From JAJZQZ01 sp963790415 (GTDB lineage Bacteria > Actinomycetota > Thermoleophilia > RBG-16-64-13): 64,000 nt of DNA. The stretch is taken from positions 124,001 through 188,000 of the forward strand of contig CAWBOK010000003.1 of the NCBI GenBank assembly GCA_963790415.1, in the 5' to 3' direction. The translations under genes and the position numbers were made by a program. Shown one piece after another: positions 45,601 through 52,880 of this stretch (positions within the stretch are counted from its first letter, which is position 1; each line of letters opens with the position of its first letter). The notes under the pieces are model-generated. The model had not been told where the DNA came from, ran no database searches, and worked only from the letters and a program-made list of their open reading frames with translations.

Positions 45601-45779
45601 AGGCGGGCACCTTCGATCTATCCATGGAGACCGGCCGGCCCCTCTTCGAGCGGGTGGCCGACGTGGCTCCCGACCTGATCGCGTCGGAGTGCAGCACGTG
45701 CCGCATGCAGCTCGAGCAGGCCACAGGACTCCCGACCACCCACCCGGCGCAACTCCTGGCCGGGGCACTGGGGCTGTAG
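42655..45779 (+). CDS. FAD-linked D-lactate/glycolate oxidase fused to Fe-S subunit, heavily frameshifted
   Basis: AGGAGAGG precedes ATG 42655. The first half is a GlcD/Dld-type FAD oxidase (LVPRGSGSGLAGAAVG and GGMIANNSSGGRSVAYGG for FAD binding; VYGHAGDGNIHTRP-like segment; GIMNPGKK). The second half is GlcF-like: two 4Fe-4S clusters (CHGCAQCKSLVATTMCP; CIECGMCALECPSNVNIP) and two CCG domains (YHQPCHLK; LDAGCCGMAGTFG). The total is about 1,040 residues. At least eight frame changes occur between 42795 and 45365. It would oxidise D-lactate, glycolate or another 2-hydroxy acid and pass electrons to the membrane. LarA follows 47 bp later. Confidence 0.82.
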
Positions 45780-45826
45780 GAGACGCCCGCCCAAGGGCTC
45801 GGCACCCACACCATGAAGGGAGAACC

Positions 45827-47078
45827 GTGCACATAGACGTGCCTTGGGACACGGCGACGGTCCCGGTCAAGATCGATGAGCAGCGACTCGCGGGGGTGGT
45901 CGAGTCGAAGACCCTCGAGGTGCCCGACGAAGCGGCGATGCTGCGCGGGCTCCTTGCGGGCGAGACTGGGTCGCCTCCGCTGCGCGACTTCCTCGAGGGC
46001 GCGAGCGGGCAGATACTCGTGATCGTCAACGACGCCACCCGCCCCACGCCGAGCGGGCGGGTCATCGAGATCATGGCCGACGACCTCGCGGGCCGAGACG
46101 TCGAGTTCCTGGTGGCCACTGGCTCCCACAAAGTGCCGGACGGGCACGAACTCGAGCAGATCTTCGGCCGTTCGGTACGCGAGCGCTACGAGGAGCGCAT
46201 CAGCAGCCACGACGCCAAGAACGCCGCCGAACTGGTTCGCATCGGCGAGACCTCTCGCGGCGTACCGGTGTGGATCAACCGCCGCGTGGCCGAGGCGCGC
46301 GACCTCCTGCTGATCAACTCGGTGGAGCCCCACTACTTCGCGGGCTACACGGGGGGACGTAAATCGCTTTTCCCCGGGGTGGCCGGCTACGCCACCATCG
46401 AGGGCAACCACAAGCTCGCCCTCGACCCGGCGGCCGACAACCTGGCGCTGGAGGGCAACCCGGTGCACGAGGACCTCGCAGAGATGGTGACGTTCCTTTC
46501 AGACAAACGCATGTACTCCATCCAGATCGTGCTCGACCACCAGCAGCGCATCCACTCCGCCCACGCGGGCGACCTCGAGACGTCTTGGCGCTCGGCCGTG
46601 CGTCATGCCGACGACCACTACGTGGTGGACCTCCCCGAGCGCTACGACATCGTCGTAGCCGCGGCGCCCTATCCCATGGACTACGACCTCTACCAGTCGC
46701 AGAAAGCATTGGAGAACGGCTCCGTGGCCATGAAAGACGGAGGAATACTCATCCTGGTCAGCAAGTGCCGGCACGGCATCGGGGCGGAGACCTTCTTCCG
46801 CCTGATGGCCTCCGCCGCCACGCCGGACGAGGTACTCACCTCCATCGAGGGCAACTACGTCCTCGGCTACCACAAGGCGGCCCGCCTCGCGCATATCGCC
46901 AAGCGAGGGGAGATGTGGGGCGTGACCGGGCTGCCCGATGAGGATCTCGAGGCGGCCTTCATCCGGCCCTTCGGCAGCGTGCAGGCCGCAGTGGACGCCG
47001 CCCTGGCCCGCAAGGGTCCGAAGGCTCGAGGTGCTCTTTCTCATGGACGCGTCTATCACGGTGCCACGGGTGGGGTGA
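45827..47078 (+). CDS. larA: Lactate racemase-like nickel protein (LarA family), one late frameshift
   Basis: GTG 45827 follows GGGAGA. The product of about 416 residues shows LarA residues: VNDATRPTPSGR, VATGSHKVPDGHELE (His108-type), INSVEPHYFAGYTGGRKSLF (His174 and Lys184-type) and GNPVHEDLAEM (His200-type). LarA uses a nickel-pincer nucleotide made by LarB, LarC and LarE, none in this window. A frame change near 47028 restores the ending VLFLMDASITVPRVG with TGA at 47076-47078. With the upstream oxidase it could convert L-lactate to D-lactate for oxidation; other LarA relatives act on other 2-hydroxy acids. Confidence 0.85.
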
Positions 47079-47127
47079 GTTCGCCCCGGTGCACGCGCCC
47101 GCGCATACCCGTTTCCACCCGCAGCGA

Positions 47128-48081
47128 TCAGCAGCCTACGCCGGGCGCGCCGGGCCGAGCTTCCTGCCCGCAGACACGACAGAACCGTGACTCAGGTTCG
47201 AGCCGTCCGCCGCACGAGCGGCAGAAGCCCGCGCTACCAAGTGTAGGAGCCTGCGCCGGCGGCGCAGGCGGGGTCGGCGGCACACCGGCCGGCGGTCGGC
47301 GGCGGCGGACAAGCAGGATGACGAGGATAGTAGTCGCAGCGACAAGCAGTAGGAACAGCACCCCCGTCGCCAGGATATGCGCCGTCTCCGACAGCCCGAG
47401 GCCTTCCCGTGCTTCGCCGTCGCCGGGCGGTGGGTAGGTACCTGTAGTCTCGTCGGGGACGGTGGTGGTGGTCAACGAGAAGACCGGCTCCCACGCGGCC
47501 TGCTCGGTGGCCACGTCAAATGGGTGGGCCATGCTGTAGCCACTCTTGGTGGCGGCCAGAGCCTCGCCGGTCTCAGCAGAGTATTGATAGTCCCCGCTGG
47601 GCGTGGACTCGTCTACGCTCCCCTTCATGACCCTGATGGTGCCCCCATCCTCGTTGAAGTCGAGCGTGAAGGTCGCAGGGTCGTTGGCGGAGACCAGCGC
47701 ATGCGGGGCAAGAACCGCGCTGCGGTAACCGACGGCGGTGCCGAGCCGCACCCAGATACGCCCTGAGGAGAGTTGCAGTCTCTGCCGGTCGTCATCCGGA
47801 AGCATGGTGATGGTGCTCAGCGGGAGGAGCGCCACGACGCTCTTGTCGGAGAAGTCGAGGACGCAGGTGCCGTCGTCGCCGGTACGGAGGAGATCGCCGG
47901 CAGATACTGGCGTCCCGAGCTCGGCACGAGTCCACGATCCACCACCGTCCTGACTAACCTCCACGACTCCGTGTCCCATTGTGATGCTTGGCGGCACGTC
48001 TTGGAGTGCGATCACCGCATGTGCCGGCAACGGGGCCGTCACGAACAGGACCGCTATCGCCGCAAGCAGGAGCACCATCAT
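47128..48081 (-). CDS. FecR-domain membrane protein with C-terminal zinc ribbon
   Basis: GGAGG lies 7 nt before ATG 48081. The 317-residue protein has a signal peptide (VLLLAAIAVLFVTAPLPAHA) and a FecR-like beta domain (GHGVVEVSQDGGGSWTRAEL; AGDLLRTGDDGTCVLDFSD; SGRIWVRLGTAVGYRSAVLA). A Thr/Pro-rich linker, one transmembrane helix near residue 245 and a cytoplasmic four-Cys zinc ribbon (CRSCGGRLEPESRFCRVCG) follow. It probably senses or scaffolds at the envelope. The zinc ribbon behind the membrane is unusual for FecR. No sigma factor gene is adjacent. Confidence 0.75.
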   Translation of the reverse strand: MMVLLLAAIAVLFVTAPLPAHAVIALQDVPPSITMGHGVVEVSQDGGGSWTRAELGTPVSAGDLLRTGDDGTCVLDFSDKSVVALLPLSTITMLPDDDRQRLQLSSGRIWVRLGTAVGYRSAVLAPHALVSANDPATFTLDFNEDGGTIRVMKGSVDESTPSGDYQYSAETGEALAATKSGYSMAHPFDVATEQAAWEPVFSLTTTTVPDETTGTYPPPGDGEAREGLGLSETAHILATGVLFLLLVAATTILVILLVRRRRPPAGVPPTPPAPPAQAPTLGSAGFCRSCGGRLEPESRFCRVCGQEARPGAPGVGC

Positions 48082-48204
48082 GTGCGCGCCTCCACGCTCG
48101 GCACCCCACTTTTGGCACCTCCACACGATGGCACACGGTCCATGCCCACTCCTCCTGGAACACGTCGCTTCCACCGTCTCCATTCTAACGCCATGCGCAC
48201 TCGT

Positions 48205-48226
48205 TTCTTTGGGCGTTCTTTGGGTG
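48205..48226. repeat. Tandem 11-bp direct repeat in divergent promoter region
   Basis: TTCTTTGGGCG is followed immediately by TTCTTTGGGTG. The pair sits in the 215-bp gap between the FecR-like gene and the small rightward gene at 48297. An 11-bp spacing suits a dimeric OmpR/PhoB-type regulator, but this is only a possibility. Confidence 0.45.
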
Positions 48227-48296
48227 ATGCTTAGCCTCTCTTGATGCACCTCGGGTAGCTTCAAGTCAGGAGAAGGCAACCCGGAAGGAGCGAGCC

Positions 48297-48536
48297 ATGC
48301 GCCGTCACACTATCCAGTTCGAACTGCCCGGCCAAGAGACAGGGACCCTACTGCGCGTTGACGTGGCAGTGATCGAGGCACCGGGCACAGGGAACGGCTC
48401 GAGCCACACACCCCTTGCCGCCCCTCGTGGCTTCCTGCCCGAACCACCGTTGGGATCGGCCCCGAGCGCAGGCAATCCTGTCACCGCGGTCGCAGAACCG
48501 CCGGCGTTCGCCGCGCCTCGGGGGTTCCTGGTCTGA
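48297..48536 (+). CDS. Small unknown protein with duplicated APRGFL motif
   Basis: AAGGAG lies 9 nt before ATG 48297, and a strong terminator follows at 48596, so this 79-residue gene is probably real. The first 30 residues could form strands (HTIQFELPGQETGTLLRVDV). The rest is Gly/Pro/Ala-rich with two copies of the same hexapeptide: LAAPRGFLPEPP and FAAPRGFLV, the second at the extreme C-terminus. No membrane segment or Cys is present. It resembles a peptide precursor or a binding-motif protein, but no modifying enzyme is adjacent. Function unknown. Confidence 0.6.
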   Translation: MRRHTIQFELPGQETGTLLRVDVAVIEAPGTGNGSSHTPLAAPRGFLPEPPLGSAPSAGNPVTAVAEPPAFAAPRGFLV

Positions 48537-48595
48537 CAGAGGCGGAACACCCCCGGGCGCTTGGAGGCTGCCGAAAAGACACGGCGCCGAACCGT

Positions 48596-48626
48596 AGAAG
48601 AGGCCCTCCAGAAGAGGGCCTTTTCT
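48596..48626 (+). terminator. Rho-independent terminator
   Basis: AGAAGAGGCCCTC pairs with GAGGGCCTTTTCT across a 5-nt loop, with a T-rich tail. It ends the small gene at 48297-48536. It also cuts into the HepT remnant on the other strand. Confidence 0.85.
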
Positions 48627-48694
48627 AATTCGAGAACGCGTCCGGCTCGACCGAGCATGTCGGCGATGCGCAAGTGCCAGTGCCTACGCGGTAC
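48615..48694 (-). pseudogene. HepT (HEPN toxin) N-terminal remnant
   Basis: Reading on from the MntA-like gene, the minus strand encodes PRRHWHLRIADMLGRAGRVL, then ELEKA, closely resembling HepT starts (family PRRDWRLRIxDMLEAI). The expected start codon is GTA instead of GTG. After about 25 residues the similarity stops at the terminator. The HEPN RNase motif (RX4-6H), which lies near the C-terminus of intact HepT proteins, is absent, so no functional toxin can be made. Confidence 0.6.
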
Positions 48695-48980
48695 GTACGG
48701 CCTCGCTCATGACTTCCTCGCGTATCTTCGGACGCAGACCGCCCATAGTGACCAGATCGACCGATCCGCCGAGGATTTCTTCGAGATAGTAGCGCAGGCG
48801 GCAGACCCGGAAGAGGCTCAGTAGGACACCGGTGTGGTGCTCCACCAGTACATCGATGTCACTGTCGGGGCGGGCTTCGTCACGCGCCACGGAGCCAAAG
48901 ATCGAGGTCTCCTTCACGCCAAGCGCCCGCAACTCCTCCCGGTGGGCCGCAAGCACTTCGAGAGCCTTGTCGCGTTTCAT
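48684..48980 (-). CDS. MntA-like nucleotidyltransferase (antitoxin family)
   Basis: The 98-residue protein is a minimal nucleotidyltransferase: FGSVARDEARPDSDIDVLVE carries the GSxARG...DxD active site, followed by GGSVDLVTMGGLRP. In MntA-HepT modules this protein AMPylates and silences the HEPN toxin. Here its partner survives only as an N-terminal fragment overlapping the 3' end (48615-48694). ATG 48980 was chosen; an in-frame ATG at 48998 is also possible. It may be an orphan antitoxin. Confidence 0.78.
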   Translation of the reverse strand: MKRDKALEVLAAHREELRALGVKETSIFGSVARDEARPDSDIDVLVEHHTGVLLSLFRVCRLRYYLEEILGGSVDLVTMGGLRPKIREEVMSEAVRTA

Positions 48981-49078
48981 CGGCCGATCGCCTCCCATCC
49001 AATCGGCATTGTCGCATGTCTGCGCGTCTACGGGCGAGCCGCTACTGATCGTGACGTCGGTTCACCGCATCGTCGCCT

Positions 49079-50005
49079 CTACGCTCCCTCCGCCTCCAGC
49101 TGCCGCTGCGCCTCGTCGAGCGCGGATCGCTCCTCGGGAGAGGGCTCGGGAAAACGCAGGTCAAGACTCTCTATTGCCGACGTGAGTATGCCGGCCACCA
49201 AAGCCCGGGCCATCCACTTGCGATCGGCGGGAATAACGTGCCAGGGCGCCCACTCGGTGCTCGTGGCCGAAAGAGTGGCTTCGTAGGCCCGCATGTAGTC
49301 ATCCCAGCGGGCCCGCTCGGGTAGGTCGGCCGCCGAGAACTTCCACTGTTTGTCCGGCGACTTGAGACGGTCGAGGAATCGTCGCCGTTGCTCCTCTTTG
49401 GACACGTGCAGGAAGAACTTGAGCACCACAGTCCCGTTTCGCGTCAGGTGGCGCTCGAACGCGTTGATATCCTCGTAGCGCTCCCGCCAGAAAGCGTCAC
49501 CCGGGTCGGCCCCGGGCTTCTGCCGGGCGAGCGCCGGCAGGCGCTGGTAGCCCAGCAGCTCGGGATGCACACGCACAACCAGGGCTTCTTCGTAGTAGGA
49601 GCGGTTGAATATCCCGATGCGCCCCCGCTCCGGCAGCGACTTCATGCAGCGCCAGAGAAACGTATGGTCGAGTTCCTCGTCCGAAGGTTGCTTGAAGGCG
49701 AACACCTGACAGCCCTGCGGATTGAGGCCCGACATCACGTGTTTGATCAGGCCGTCCTTGCCGGCGGCGTCCATGGCCTGGATCACCACCAAGGCCGCGT
49801 AGGTGTTGCTCGCGTAGAACAGTTCCTGCGCAGCGGCAAGTCCGGCTACGCTGGCCTCCAGATCCGCCGTCGCTTCGGCCCGCGCTTCTGCCTTCCCTTG
49901 TCGCACGGCCTTGCCGGGCCCAGCCCACGCGGGATCACGGTCTTTGAGCTTCAGTCTGGTTCCCGGCTTGACTCGTAGTGCGGTGACGACGTCTTCGTCC
50001 ATCAT
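49079..50005 (-). CDS. ppk2: Polyphosphate kinase 2 family protein
   Basis: The 308-residue protein has PPK2 features: Walker A ALVVIQAMDAAGKDGLIKHV, Walker B-like RIGIFNRSYYEEALVVRVHP, and a lid region KKEEQ-type (VSKEEQRRRFLDRLKSPDKQ), then WKFSAADLPERARWDDYMRA. It is most like the class that phosphorylates AMP or NDPs using polyphosphate. GGAGG precedes the paired ATGs at 50005/50002. It would link to polyphosphate metabolism, like the Pit system at 38 kb. Confidence 0.93.
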   Translation of the reverse strand: MMDEDVVTALRVKPGTRLKLKDRDPAWAGPGKAVRQGKAEARAEATADLEASVAGLAAAQELFYASNTYAALVVIQAMDAAGKDGLIKHVMSGLNPQGCQVFAFKQPSDEELDHTFLWRCMKSLPERGRIGIFNRSYYEEALVVRVHPELLGYQRLPALARQKPGADPGDAFWRERYEDINAFERHLTRNGTVVLKFFLHVSKEEQRRRFLDRLKSPDKQWKFSAADLPERARWDDYMRAYEATLSATSTEWAPWHVIPADRKWMARALVAGILTSAIESLDLRFPEPSPEERSALDEAQRQLEAEGA

Positions 50006-50106
50006 GTCTCAGAACCTCCTGGGTCGATGTGGGCGGGCACTTCCGCGTCGCCTCGCGGGGACCTCGAGTCGGTCCGGCGATCGAGATCCTTGATCGGCAT
50101 CCACGG

Positions 50107-51069
50107 CTACCCCCGTCGTGCGATCAGCTCCACCAACTCCTCCAGGTCGATGTTCCCTCCGGAGACCACGCAGACGATCTTTCCCCGCCCCGCGAGCCCG
50201 GCAAGCGCGCACGCCAAGGGCGCGGCTCCGGCTCCCTCCGCCAGCGTGTGATTGCGTTCCAACATGAGCAGCAGGGCGTCGGCCACCTCGTCTACCTCAG
50301 CCACGAGCGAGCCCGCCACCAGGTCGCGCGCCCACTCGAACATCCGCGGGAACACCGTCTTGCTCCCGATGCCATCGACGAAGGAGGGTTGGTAGTCGAC
50401 CAACCGGGGGGCTCCCGCCGAGAGCGCGGCCGAGAACGGCGCCGCCCCGGCTACCTCGGCGGCGTAGAGTCGGCAGTCGGGCCTAAGCACATGCACGGCC
50501 GCCCCCACGCCACAGGTCAGACCGCCGCCACCCCAAGGGGTCACGATGGCGTCGGCGTCGGGCAGATCTTCCAGGATCTCGAGGGCGATGGTGCCGTTGC
50601 CGGCCATTACCAGGGTGTCGTCGAACGCATGGATGAAGGTGCCTTCCACCCCCGGAAAGCCGCGGTCCTCGAACGCCCGCCACCACTCGTCATACGTCAC
50701 CCGCAGCACGCGGGCGCCCAACCGCTCGATAGCCCAGATCTTGGTGTCGGGGGCGCTCTCGGGGCAGACGACGGTGCACGGTATGCCGAGTTGACGCGCC
50801 TGCCAGGCCACACCCTGGGCCATGTTGCCCGCGGAAGCGGTGAGCACGCCCCGGGCCAGGTCGGCGGGGGGCGTGTGGGCCATGACATTGGCGGCCCCCC
50901 TGATCTTGAAAGCGCCGATGGGCTGCAGGTTCTCCAGCTTCAGGTAGATCTCTAGGCCACGCGCGGCAAGTCGATCGTCGGTGGCGTCGAAGCGCACGAG
51001 CGGCGTGCGGATGGCGGCACCGCGGATGGCGGTGGAGGCAGCCCGGATGTCGTCGATGGTGGGTAGCAT
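50107..51069 (-). CDS. Threonine/serine dehydratase-like PLP enzyme
   Basis: The 320-residue fold-type II PLP enzyme has the Schiff-base Lys in PIGAFKIRGAANVMA, Ser/Asn loop ASAGNMAQGVAW, and the glycine-rich phosphate site TPWGGGGLTCGVGA, with SGGNID near the end. It deaminates threonine or serine to a 2-oxo acid, or acts as a serine racemase or hydroxyaspartate-type enzyme. No regulatory ACT domain is present, so it is probably catabolic. It starts 3 bp after the aldo-keto reductase stop. Confidence 0.85.
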   Translation of the reverse strand: MLPTIDDIRAASTAIRGAAIRTPLVRFDATDDRLAARGLEIYLKLENLQPIGAFKIRGAANVMAHTPPADLARGVLTASAGNMAQGVAWQARQLGIPCTVVCPESAPDTKIWAIERLGARVLRVTYDEWWRAFEDRGFPGVEGTFIHAFDDTLVMAGNGTIALEILEDLPDADAIVTPWGGGGLTCGVGAAVHVLRPDCRLYAAEVAGAAPFSAALSAGAPRLVDYQPSFVDGIGSKTVFPRMFEWARDLVAGSLVAEVDEVADALLLMLERNHTLAEGAGAAPLACALAGLAGRGKIVCVVSGGNIDLEELVELIARRG

Positions 51070-51072
51070 GGT

Positions 51073-52053
51073 CTACTCCGTGAAGTAGTCGCTGATCCGC
51101 CGCCGCTCGTCGGGGTCCAGGCGTATGTCCAGAGCGCCCAGGCCCGGCTGGAGCTGTTCCGGGCGCCGCGGCCCGAGGATGACGGCTGTCACCCGGGGGC
51201 TGGCCAACAGCCACGCCAAGGCGAGCGTGGCCATGTCGACCCCGCGCTCGGCGGCGTGTGCCGCCAGACGTTCCAGTCCCTTGTAGATCGCCTCCCGCTG
51301 CAACCCCAGGTAGGGCTCGGGCCGCATGGTCATGCGCGAGCCTTCTGGATAGGACGCATCCCGACGGTACTTGCCGGTGAGCCACCCACCGGCCAGAGGG
51401 CTGAACGGCGTGTAGCCCAGCACCTGGTCGTCTAAGAGAGGAAAGAGTTCCTTCTCGTCACCCCGCTCGAGGAGACTGTAGGAGTTCTGAATCCAGTCGA
51501 AGCGGTAGAGACCCAGTTTGTCGCTCAACCACAGTGACTTGGCCGTGAGCCACGCCGGCATGTTCGAAGCGCCCAGGTAGCGCACGGTGCCTTGGCGCAC
51601 CAGGTCATCGAGTGCGCGGAGCGTCTCATCGAGGGGAGTGGTGGGATCCGGCTCGTGGATGAGATACAGGTCGAGGTGGTCCACACCCAGGCGGCGGATA
51701 CTGGCCTGCACCTGACGCATGATGTGTCTACGCGAGAGGCCAAAATCGTTGGGGCCGTCGCCCACCGGATTGAAGACTTTGGAACTCATCAGCAGCTGGT
51801 CGCGTACGTGCGACCCCTTGGTCTTGAGCCAGCGGCCGATCATCTCTTCGCTGCGGCCGCCGCCGTAGGCGTCGGCGGTGTCGATGACGTTGACGCCCAT
51901 GTCGACCGCGGCGTCCATGAGACGAAAGGCCTGCTCCTCGGTCTCACCCTGACCGAAGAAGGCCGGCGAGCTGCCGATGCCGCCGAAGTTGCCGCCGCCC
52001 AGGACGAGCCGCGAGATCTTGACCCCGGTGCGGCCTAGATTCACATAGTCCAC
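51073..52053 (-). CDS. Aldo/keto reductase
   Basis: The 326-residue TIM-barrel protein has the AKR tetrad: Asp and Tyr in NVIDTADAYGGGRSEEMIGR, Lys in LLMSSKVFNPVG and His in LYLIHEPDPTTP. The NADPH site includes GPRRPEQLQPGLGAL. It resembles the YccK/Gfo-like AKR branch related to potassium channel beta subunits. GTG 52053 follows GAGAGGA. It is co-oriented with the PLP dehydratase and separated from the GntR gene by repeat copy E. Confidence 0.9.
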   Translation of the reverse strand: MDYVNLGRTGVKISRLVLGGGNFGGIGSSPAFFGQGETEEQAFRLMDAAVDMGVNVIDTADAYGGGRSEEMIGRWLKTKGSHVRDQLLMSSKVFNPVGDGPNDFGLSRRHIMRQVQASIRRLGVDHLDLYLIHEPDPTTPLDETLRALDDLVRQGTVRYLGASNMPAWLTAKSLWLSDKLGLYRFDWIQNSYSLLERGDEKELFPLLDDQVLGYTPFSPLAGGWLTGKYRRDASYPEGSRMTMRPEPYLGLQREAIYKGLERLAAHAAERGVDMATLALAWLLASPRVTAVILGPRRPEQLQPGLGALDIRLDPDERRRISDYFTE

Positions 52054-52069
52054 GTGCGGTCCTCTCTAC

Positions 52070-52118
52070 GCAGGCTGTTGAGGAGTGACGCTTCGCCGCC
52101 GGGGCGCGCGGGGCACGC
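52070..52118. repeat. Palindromic repeat, copy E (left end only)
   Basis: CAGGCTGTTGAGGAGTGACG and CTTCGCCGCCGGGGCGCG match the left end of the 167-bp element; the rest is absent. It fills the gap between the AKR start and the stop codon of the GntR gene (CTA at 52121). Confidence 0.75.
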
Positions 52119-52120
52119 GC

Positions 52121-52864
52121 CTAGCCGATGAGCGGGGCCTCGGTGTCATCGGATCGTTCCCACTCGAATGCGCCGCTGGCGATCAACTCCTCCTTCGAGC
52201 GCCTGATGTGTGCAAGCGTGCGGGCGCTCGCGATCTCCGCGTCGCCGGCACGGATGGCATCCAAGATACCCTCGTGGTCGGGGATCACCCGCTGTACTCG
52301 GGAGGGCAGAGACATCAATGCGTGGCGGGCGCTGTCCACCGTGCCCTCGAGATCTCTCAACAGGCGCGCGATCACTTCGTTCCCGCCGGCTTCGCGCACG
52401 ATGCGGTGGAAGGCGGCATCGGCGGTGACCAGTGCCTCGTGATCGTCGTCGGCGACCGCCCGTCTCATGACTTCCACCTGCTGACCGAGCGCGGCTATCT
52501 GCTCCGGCGTCACCCGGGCGGCAGCGAGTTCGGCGACTTTGACCTCGAGCGCCTCGTGCATCTCCAGTATCTGGACGACCTCGAGCCGATGGCCCATCAG
52601 CCACGCATACCAGTCTTCCGCGTACGAAGACGCGCCGTGTTCTCGCACGTAGGTGCCTCGCCCGGGAACCACCCGCAACACGCCCATGGTCTCGAGCGTG
52701 CGGATGGCTTCTCTCAGCGACGTGCGACTGACCGAGAGCGTGTTCATGAGTTGCCGCTCGGCGGGCAGCTTCGCACCCGCCGGCAGTCTTCCCTCACGAA
52801 CGAGCGTGACGATCTGTTCTATCGCGTTGTCCGACAGCCGTGTCGGCCGCACCGGGTGGAACAT
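52121..52864 (-). CDS. FadR/FCD-type GntR transcriptional regulator
   Basis: The 247-residue protein has a GntR winged helix (LREGRLPAGAKLPAERQLM-like region; SVSRTSLREAIRTLETMGVL; VPGRGTYV) and a C-terminal all-helical FCD ligand-binding domain with metal-binding pattern residues (DAAFHRIVREAGGNE, ALMSLPSRVQRVIPDHEGIL). It follows the LivG-LivF gene after 16 bp, so it is likely the local regulator of the branched-chain transporter and amino acid enzymes. A FadR-type operator candidate lies at 60307-60317. Confidence 0.88.
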   Translation of the reverse strand: MFHPVRPTRLSDNAIEQIVTLVREGRLPAGAKLPAERQLMNTLSVSRTSLREAIRTLETMGVLRVVPGRGTYVREHGASSYAEDWYAWLMGHRLEVVQILEMHEALEVKVAELAAARVTPEQIAALGQQVEVMRRAVADDDHEALVTADAAFHRIVREAGGNEVIARLLRDLEGTVDSARHALMSLPSRVQRVIPDHEGILDAIRAGDAEIASARTLAHIRRSKEELIASGAFEWERSDDTEAPLIG

Positions 52865-52880
52865 CTCCGCTATTCCGGGA

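Noticed and set aside
48305..48673. Full-length 122-codon protein starting MRIADMLGRAG
   Set aside because: Only the first part resembles HepT; the remainder is antisense to the small gene and terminator, so it is treated as a remnant.
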